The position numbers were made by a program, and so were the translations under genes. DNA of 64,000 bases from Burhinus oedicnemus (lineage: Eukaryota > Chordata > Aves > Charadriiformes > Burhinidae). Numbering within the stretch: the stretch's first letter is position 1; the number at the start of each line of letters is the position of its first letter. The notes beneath the pieces are model-generated. The model was not told where the DNA came from. It ran no database searches and worked only from the letters and a program-made list of their open reading frames with translations. The stretch lies in assembly GCA_008921705.1 (NCBI GenBank), contig VFFE01007605.1, positions 5,131,172-5,195,171 of the forward strand, read 5' to 3'. Below are positions 56,271-64,000 of the stretch, in pieces.

Positions 56271-56470
56271 AGGCTGGAAATAGAAGAAAATGCTAACTCC
56301 GTAACAGAGGAGTTGCATTCGTTTTCATTAAGATACTCAGTATAAGTTTCCTATGGTTTTTCTCCTCTGGTGATGCAGTTTGCAAATGTATATGATGGAG
56401 GCCAAAGTGATTCTGAAACTTTGTTGGAGCCTGACTCAAGAATAAAAGCTGTGTTGGCTCATAGCAGCGG
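56271..56470 (+). other. ARHGAP26: Candidate alternative last exon of ARHGAP26
   Basis: A strong acceptor (GGTTTTCTTTTATGTTACAG ending at 56270) opens onto a frame that, in the phase left by exon 11, reads 24 codons (RLEIEENANSVTEELHSFSL, then RYSV) to TAA at 56343-56345. AATAAA follows at 56441-56446, with a GT-rich stretch (GCTGTGTTGGCTC) just after it. The parts of a terminal exon are in the right order and spacing. The result would be a 393-residue BAR-PH protein without GAP or SH3 domains. There is no [18 protein letters not shown]; chance remains possible. Confidence 0.3.
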
Positions 56471-58222
56471 CTGTGGCAGGCTGCAGGATTAAGAGAGGCG
56501 CAAATTAGGCTGTTTGCTTTGTGGCAAGGAACTGAACAAGATAAGCATTTTAGTAAGGTTGTGGCTTTGCTTGCCAAGTCTGCAGCGAGCATGCCAGCCA
56601 AAAGAGAGATGTTGGTGTCAGCTGTTCCTGCTATTACCTTCTGAGCAGGTCGGTAATCTTGGAAATCATTCTCACATCAGTAAGGGCAGAAGTGGGGTAA
56701 TGGGTTGGAAGTGTTTGGGACATGAAAACATTTCTCCAGGAAAGTGAGCCTTGCAATGTAAGGGTAGGTAGAGGGTTAAGGATATGAAACATGTTAGATC
56801 ATATCTGTGTTGAGCTGTATTAGTCTGTTGCCCGTAACCTTGAGTGATGGTGGAGAAGTTAGTGTTAAATGGCAAATGCAACAGCCTGTGATGCTGTCAG
56901 AGGAAATAAGACATGGATGGGCTCTGAACAGTGCTGCTCTGGCAGTCGTGTCATGCTGCCCTTTGCTCGATTTGTTTTGTTTTTCTTTTCTGTTCTTTAA
57001 AGCAATACAAGTCTATAAAAATACAGCCAGCATTTTGTGTTGGAGTTGGTTTTGTTAGTGCTGTACAGCTGAGCGCATTATGGGCTGGGGACGAGCAGTC
57101 GGTCTCATGCCCTCGCAGGAGGACTCTGAAATGGAGACACATCAGCAGTGCTTTCTCCTTTCCTTCTGCTCCCCTTACCCTCCCTTCAATTCTTTAACAT
57201 AATCTGCAAATTCGCAAAAGCAAGAACAAAGTGCAAAGTCCCTTGCATGCCTCGGGAGGCTCGAGGCTGGTCACTGAATGGAAAGGCAGCACTGCAGGGG
57301 CTGGTGGGTTTTGTCCTGGCACCTCCCAGTGGCCGGACCTGTTGTACTGGAAGGGCCCTGTTCCTCTTGGCACTCACGTGACTCAGTCCGTAGATGATGA
57401 AGCTCCATCCTCCGGAAAGCAAATAAGGTTTCTGCTCCCATTCTGGAAGGCAATTCCACGACCTGACCGCTCTGATGTCTAGAAACCTTCCCAGGGTTTC
57501 CCACCCACCCAGGTTTAGTCGTGTCTGCTCCTCCATGTGAGGACACTGGGCTGCACGGCCATCGAACTGCGTGAAGCTGAGGGCCGTGGGGGACAGTCGA
57601 GTGGTAGCTGCACTGTCTGGGTTTTGTGCCGGGCACTGAGATGCAGCGTTCACTTTCCCAACCAGGGGCTGGACCTGGCTGGAAATGCGATGCTGTTTGT
57701 CAGTGCTGGGAACTCGCGACGTTCAGAAGTGGTTACAGCTGAATTAATGGAAGCCCAGAGCGCAAGATCCACATTTTTGAGATAATATGGAGACACTTAA
57801 ACTCTCTTAGACTTTCCGTAAGTGCCGAAGATCTGCAGGCACCAGCAGCCCTTTCCTGAAAGTATTCTTCTGCTTAGAGGTGGCACTCCTTGGCTTGGGC
57901 AAGGAGCACCCTGTGCCCACTCCTGACTCCACTTTGGCAGCACGCTTTGTCCGTCTTGTCCTTAACTACTCTTCCTCCATCTGCGCCCAAACCAAAGTCT
58001 TTCGTAGCCTTCAGTCAAGGCCTGGCTCCCACCTGTAGCTATAGGTGATGGCTTAGAGTTTAGGGTGTGTCTGTTGTTTATTAGCCTAATGAAATTAGGT
58101 GCCAGGTGAGGTCAGCATGTCTAAGTGCCTGTGGACCTGCACAAGCGCCCAGAGCCTTTCCTCGGCGTTGGGGGGTCTGATACTGCCCGGTTTGGCAGGG
58201 TGCTGAGGGCTCTTGCTTGCAG

Positions 58223-58313
58223 GCAGCAGGAGCTCGCGGCGATCAGAGATATCATGGTGGGCATGAAGGACTCGATTCCCTTCCTGCCGCCACCTCCAGG
58301 CTCCTGGCCATGA
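58223..58313 (+). other. Exon-like coding-biased segment of unknown identity
   Basis: After the acceptor-like CTCTTGCTTGCAG (ending 58222), one frame reads QQELAAIRDIMVGMKDSIPF and then LPPPPGSWP to TGA at 58311-58313, with a strong G/C preference at third positions like the real exons here. It resembles no protein I can name. It is not in the phase left by exon 11, so it would need another upstream exon. It may be a chance frame or a gene remnant. Confidence 0.2.
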
Positions 58314-61300
58314 CTTAGCCCAGCAGAGCCCAGCTCCTCCTCGGCTTTGTGGCTGTGCGGGCCACCCTGACCCTCGCTGGGGCTGTGCTGGCCACTCTGG
58401 TGCCAATTGACCGGCCTGGGCTGTATCTCAGGTGTTCGGTGCCACCGCTGTGCTGTGTTGGGAGTGGAGGTGGTCCCCCAGCGCCATGGGCCTGCGGGCA
58501 GCACAAAATGGAGCAGGGCAGCATGGGGGGAGGCCATACGGCTGCTCTCCACTAGATGGCAAGCTGAGACCAGCCCGCTCATTGCACTTGTGCCCCAGCG
58601 GGGCCAGGGCAGCCCCCCGCACCCCCGGGGCTCTATGGGGTGTCTGGGGCTGCCCTGGCCCACCCAGGGTTGGGGCAGCGCCGTGCCCCCCACAGCCCGG
58701 CTGCCTGTACCTGCCGCCCGGCTCCTGGGCTCCACCAGAGCCGTTTGTGCTGCATGGTGTGGGGAAAGTGCTCACTTCCCAGTTTTGTCCCCAAAACCCT
58801 GCACAGCCCAAAATTAGAGCCGCTTCCCTCCTCTGTTCCTCTGTCTTCCTTCTCCTGACGCCCCAAAACGAGCAACTGATTATTTTGGGGACAGGCAGTG
58901 TTTAATCACGGTAAGCTGAGGGGAGGTGAGCGCAGACCTTCAAAACTTGTAAGGTCTCTCAGCTTTTCCCTCCATCCCTCCCCAGCCATGGGGGTCCTTC
59001 TCCCCTCCCTGTTCCTCCATGGCCTCCAGGCCTGAGGCTGGGTGTTTCCATGGCCACCATCTTGTGTCTCTCCAGTTTAGGCCTGGGGTGTCCTGGGGCC
59101 CTTCCCGGGGTCCCTGTAGTGGGTGCCGGGGTGCCCTGCTATGGCAGGGCCTGCGTCCTCATCAGGGCTGGCTGGCGGTGGTGGCTAATTTGGTTTGGTG
59201 CAAGGAACAGAAGTGAAATAGCTGCCAGCGTGGCTGCCGGTCAGCAGCTCTCCACCCCACTGCCGGCCTGGCGACCGTGGCGCAGGAGCTTTCCCCATGG
59301 TGTTTCCTCTCCAAGGGTCTCCAGCAGTTGCTCCCCAGGGAGGACACAGCACCGGGTATGGCGGCCCTTCAGCAGCTCTGGCCATGCTCCACCAAAGCTG
59401 ACGGCAGTGGGATGATGCCCACCAGTGCCTCTGGAGTGCTCACCGCCACAGTCCTGCTCCCGGCCTCTCGGCCGCACTCCCCATCTGACGGCTGCGCGGC
59501 AGCGCTGGAGCTCGTCCGGTGTTGCTGCTCTGGAAATGTTGTGTTGTGTTTTTGTAGCAAACCCCAGCGTAACAACAAAGCCCAGCCTTGCATTCCTGTC
59601 CAACAGGCAGCACCCTCGCCTCCCGCCTCCTCCTCGGATATTGCTTCTGGGAATTCTTTCTGAAATTGTTTTTCATTTTCCTTGTCTAATTATACAAAAT
59701 GGTGAGAGATTAATTTCCCAGTGGAAATGATGTCTTTTGAACTCAATCCAGTGCTTTCAACCTCGGCATTCCTGTCATTTTGGCTCATTCAAAAAATAAA
59801 TTAACTTGAAGGACTTCAGTCCCGACACCCGTGCTGCCACAGGGGGATGGGGGGGCACCGACCGCACACCTTCCCGACCCTCTTGTATTGCGCTGGGACT
59901 CACTGGGAGCTGCAGATCTGCTTTATCGTTTTAATTCATTTCATTTCTGACTCCTTGGAGCTCACTTTCTTCTTCTGCATTGGTTTTGGTACTGCACTTG
60001 TTACCTCTGTAGTGAAGTGTTTCCAGCAGAGCTTGAAAACTCTTCTTTGATGGAGATGGGGGCCAGTGATTCGCGTGTAGGGTGCAGTGTTTGCAGCTGC
60101 TGCCACACCAGCATCAAGCGGGACTTGGGGACCAACCACTACAGTTACTGATAATGCCAGCCATGCTTTTCCCTGAGGGCACTGGCTGTAAATCAGTAGT
60201 CACTGAGAAAAGTGAATTATTAGAGACGGTAGAAAAATCTTCACCCAGAACATCTTTGACTACAGATGGTGGTCTTTGGCTGTTTTCTCTTTGCACAGGA
60301 GAGCCTGTGGGCGAGATGTCGGAGTGATCATCGTGTTTGCTCTTCTGGTGCTCTCAGGGGTTTGGTCCGTGTCTGTCTCTTCAGCTTGTTTCCTCACAGC
60401 CTTTTCCATGCTGGTCTTTTTACCCCCTCGATCCCACAGACATATGTTTCTGTGGGCTTTCCAGAGAAAGATGGTTATTTGTGTATGCTTTATCTTGAAG
60501 ATTTTTCGTGGCCTTCGTCTTGTCTGGGTTTGTTTGCTTACGGCAAATTCGTTCTTTCTGTTCTGTTTTCCATGACCTGACTAATTCCGATTGCTGCTTC
60601 TCCATCTCCCTGTCTCTCTGTCTTTGCTGAACAGAACATTTTTTCACCATTCTACCCCCTCTCAATCTCTAAGTTTCTATTGTTTGCTTTTTCTCTTCGC
60701 CTCTAATCTGCTCCCTGACCCAGACAACCTAGTGAACTTTCCCTGAACCTCTCGCACCGCCTGCGAGCATCTGAACTGCCTGCAAGAGCGGCACCTCTGT
60801 CTCCGTGGAGGTATGTCCACCACCCTTGGCTGCAGTGATGACGAGCCCCACTGCCAGCTTGACAGCAAAACCTGGCCCAGTGGAGCCTCTGCTTCAGCTT
60901 TTTTGTGTCCCACAGCTCAAGATTTTTGCCAAAAAAATTCTTGGTCCTTTTTGGGGACAGGGTGGTGGAAGAGGGTCCTCAGAGAATCAGCCTGAGCTTT
61001 CAGACCAAATGATAATTTGTCATGTTCCATGTTAGTTTTTGTATCACATGCTCTTAGCGCTGTTCCCTTCTTCTCCCTCTACTGTTTTTGTAACCTACTT
61101 TAAGACTATAATAGTAGTAACTTTACATTGAGTTTATAAGCTTTTATTTTGTTTCTAAAGCGCTTAAGCCAGTGAGGTCCTAAGCCTTGACTTCATGCTT
61201 TTATTTATGGTTCCAGCAAATGCTGGTTCAGTGGTTGACAGCTTACCCAGACAGAATCACTGCTGCTTCAGGCTGACAGTTTTTTGTCCTTTGCTTAAGA

Positions 61301-63889
61301 AGCTGTTTGGGTCATAAATAGAAAAATACTGAAAGAAGCATTCTAGATCATCTTAAAAAGAGAAAAGAGCCCTCTGGACTGCTTTTACACACCTAAAAGT
61401 GCTATCCCACCCACTTTTGGAATGTTTGTGACCTGTTCTCTTTCTTCTAGCTCTGTTGCTAGGGTCACCCAGGAGCAGAGAAGTGGCTCCTGTCTCTGGT
61501 TTTCATTTCTTGTACATCAGTGTCTCATAATTTCTTTAATGCGTTCTTTGCTGTAGCCAGCTTTGCCACGGCACCCTTCGTTATGGTCTGTGCTGCACAA
61601 ATTGGCTACGGAAGTTGAGCTGTACTTGGAGACTAGGATGATTGGTCCCATGACACGAGCTGGGTTTCGCTCTCCCTTTGGGAGAAGATGTTGGTTCTGA
61701 CGGGGAAGTGTTGGCAGCCGTCTGTCTCCCCTCATATTATCTTACTGCTGATGCCCGCCGAGGCGAACTCGCAGAGGAGTAAGGGCTGGGGATTTGAGCG
61801 TAGGTCTGGTCACAGATCCACAGGACGTCATACAACACATGTCTGTGTGGGATACCCGCCGACTCTGCTGCAGCACAGCCTGTTTTTCTTTCACTTTGGT
61901 TCAGGCCAGGAGGTGAGTGTGGTGGTGAGAGGTGGTTTCAGTTTGCAGAGTCCCTGGGGTTGGATGGTTAATCGAACTTGAATTGCAGCATGCTGGCGAC
62001 AAGCACAGTGTGTGTGTGAACAGGATAGATCAGCTGACATGTGGTAACTTGTCTGTAAGTCTGGGCCCGGACAGGCGAAACAGCTTAAGAAAAGGTTGCA
62101 GAGTGGTTGCATCAAGTGATTTCATTACACTGCTTTGGTGTGAACCCGGCTGTCCACCCTCCGGCTGCATCTGTCCAGCTGTGCTGGCAGCCTCTGTGGG
62201 GAGGCACAAAGCCCTCGACTGGAATGAAAGACCGAAGAGAGTATGTTGGCTTTCCATTTCTCTCTGCTCTTATATCACCTCTGCTTAGCATTACTTGAGC
62301 AGACAATTCAAGAAACATGTAGAAATTCAGAGAGTAGCTCCATGTTAGTAGAACAAACTCCTCTGCCCATTTGATAGACTATTAGAGTATTTCTTTTCTA
62401 CTCTGAATTAAAAATTTAAGTAAATGGTTCATTGTACAATTAGTTGCAAAAGTAGCCTCTTTATTTATTTCTTCCTTTATTGGTCCTTGCATTTCATTTT
62501 AAGTAGTGATTTACTGTCCTGCTACAGTCCCACCACAGTCCCTGACCCAGGCTTTTTCCTTTTCCTATCTGCAGCATCAGAAGAAAGTCTGCCCTTTGAA
62601 ACACCAGGCATTTTAATCATCTTATTTCTCTACCTCTGGTCTCTCTCCTGTGCCACCCTCGGTTTGCTGTTCCTGGCAGACCCCCCGGAGCGCTGTGGCC
62701 GTGCGGAGCCGGGGAGCCGGGCTGGGCTCTGGCAGGAGCAGGCAGGCTGTCGAGAAAGGCAGCTTCTGTGCCGGGGCTCAGGCTGCAGCAGCGTGGATAT
62801 GCCCCATGCCGTCTCTCAACCAGGGTTTGTTGGATGCCACATGGTAGAAATGCTCCTCGCGAGTGCTGTATGTATGCTGGGGGTGAGCAGTTTCCCAGGG
62901 ACGTTATTAGCATTGTGGAATTTCAGGTCATGTCTGGAAAGGGGTAAATGTCCTGGTGCAGTTTTGGAGAGGGGCACTGAGACCATTTAAGTCTCCATCG
63001 GGCTGGCTCCCAGCACCAGGGAGGTGAAGGGGCATTGAGAGCCCTGCGCTGCATCCCAGGACTGCTCTGAGAAACCGTCTCTGCAGCCGCCCGGGGCTCA
63101 CCGAGGTCTCCCTGTGTGTGGAGGGCAGGGCTGGCGAGGGTGGGATCGTGGTCCCCTTTCTGCTGACCTTCCCAGAGCCTGGGGGTCCCCACAGTGGTCT
63201 GTGTTGCCGGCACACCGGGCCCGATGGCTGACCCATCGTGTCCCCCATGAGTGGCTGGGCAAACTGAGGATTGAAAGTGGTCTCGCCTCAAAGATGTTAC
63301 AGTCTTGGCATTAAACCACCAGTCATTGTTCAGAACAACTGCCTCTTCTCACAGAGGAGGCACGTGAGGCATGTCTGCGTTACAGTTATTTTAAAAATAA
63401 AGATGACACTGTCATTTAAAATTAGGTTGGTTTTGATGCGTTCAGACTCCTTGTTCGTCAGTAGACGTTGAAAGGAGGAAGGGCGTGTGTGCTTGCGGGA
63501 GAGAGGGAGAGCGAGGAGCTGGCTGGACTCCAGCGCAGATAGCTGGCGGAGGAGGATGTGTGAGTTGTTGCTCAAGCATCCTAGAAAACTTACGGGAAGC
63601 TGTTAAGCTAGTAGAAGTTTTCACTTTTAATCAGTCACTTGAGTGGTCTGAACATATGTGCTCTGCTGGACTTGCTTAAAAATGCTGCTTTGTGAAACTT
63701 TAAGCGCTTTAGTTATTCCAAAAATGTATTTTTCTAAACCAGTTGACCTTTAGTTGCATTATTCTAGAGACTGCTGTATATCTAACACGCTTTGTTCCCT
63801 GTCGTTTCTGCCTACCTCTTTGTTTTTTCCCCCCAAACTGTCTGCTGCTTGATTTCCTTTTAACATTTAGACGTGGTAGGTTGATAGTT

Positions 63890-63941
63890 TGACCCAGGTA
63901 ATTTTTTCCTTAGTCTGACCCAGGTAATTTTTCCCTTAGGT
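63890..63941. repeat. Two-copy 26-bp tandem duplication
   Basis: Units 63890-63915 and 63916-63941 each carry TGACCCAGGTAATTTTT followed by a CCTTAG-like end. Each unit therefore contains a donor-like CAGGTAATT and an acceptor-like pyrimidine-TTAG. It is probably a neutral local duplication. Confidence 0.85.
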
Positions 63942-64000
63942 GACGAACACGGCGGGTTATGTAAGTGCGCTGAGCTAAGCAGCCCAGATGGCTGGCGGGC

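Larger units (their letters stand above)
53041..64000 (+). other. ARHGAP26: Intron 11, first 11 kb (continues beyond the window)
   Basis: The next GRAF1 exon, which should begin the linker to the RhoGAP domain, is not recognisable, so the window ends inside this intron. Contents include an open 18-codon extension of exon 11, an old CR1 relic at about 54264-54640, an alternative-last-exon candidate at 56271, an exon-like frame at 58223-58313 and a 26-bp tandem duplication at 63890-63941. The rest is ordinary intronic DNA with no exon recognised. Confidence 0.8.

Noticed and set aside
62575..62620. An exon-like segment after TTTCCTATCTGCAG at 62575.
   Set aside because: In the phase left by exon 11 it stops after 13 codons, and another phase gives a frame running into a hydrophobic stretch with no matching family. 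It does not resemble the expected next GRAF1 exon.
53041..64000. The exon that follows exon 11 in GRAF1 (linker to RhoGAP).
   Set aside because: The sequence was read in all three forward phases for the linker and the start of the RhoGAP domain, and no match was found. I conclude that it lies beyond the window, although a very short exon could be missed.

Overview
The window is nuclear DNA of a bird. It carries the 5' half of one vertebrate gene on the + strand: eleven coding exons with canonical GT-AG junctions that join in frame into 369 codons. The product reads as the BAR and PH domains of GRAF1 (ARHGAP26), a Rho GTPase-activating protein involved in endocytosis and adhesion turnover. The avian assignment rests on CR1-type non-LTR retroelement copies, some with the ATTCTATG-type 3' tail typical of birds, and on compact introns around a very GC-rich CpG-island promoter. 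The species cannot be named from the sequence.

Layout. 1-8150: upstream intergenic DNA without a recognisable gene, including an A/T-rich stretch near 7.0 kb with three TAATTA cores. 8170-9080: CpG-island promoter and exon 1, with GC boxes, an inverted CCAAT (NF-Y type) box, CGG and CGGCY repeats, and an all-A/T tract just before the start codon at 8835. 8989-32117: intron 1 (23 kb), holding two CR1 copies in opposite orientation. 32118-40416: a compact cluster of exons 2-9 (rest of the BAR domain and start of the PH domain). 40417-43662: intron 9 with a third CR1 copy. 43663-43757: exon 10. 43758-52961: intron 10 (9.2 kb). 52962-53040: exon 11, which ends the PH domain. 53041-64000: the start of intron 11, with an older CR1 relic. 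The RhoGAP, Ser/Pro-rich and SH3 parts of the protein must lie beyond 64000.

One gene accounts for all well-supported coding content. The less expected observations are: (i) two possible ways to end the [15 protein letters not shown] after the PH domain, namely read-through of exon 11 into an 18-codon tail and a separate exon-like block at 56271 with a strong 3' splice site, a short in-phase tail, a stop and AATAAA; either would give a BAR-PH protein without the GAP domain; (ii) a near-ideal 3' splice site abutting the start codon, which suggests an unannotated 5'UTR intron; (iii) inverted CR1 copies that could pair in the pre-mRNA, one pair flanking exons 2-9. All of these are inferences from sequence alone.
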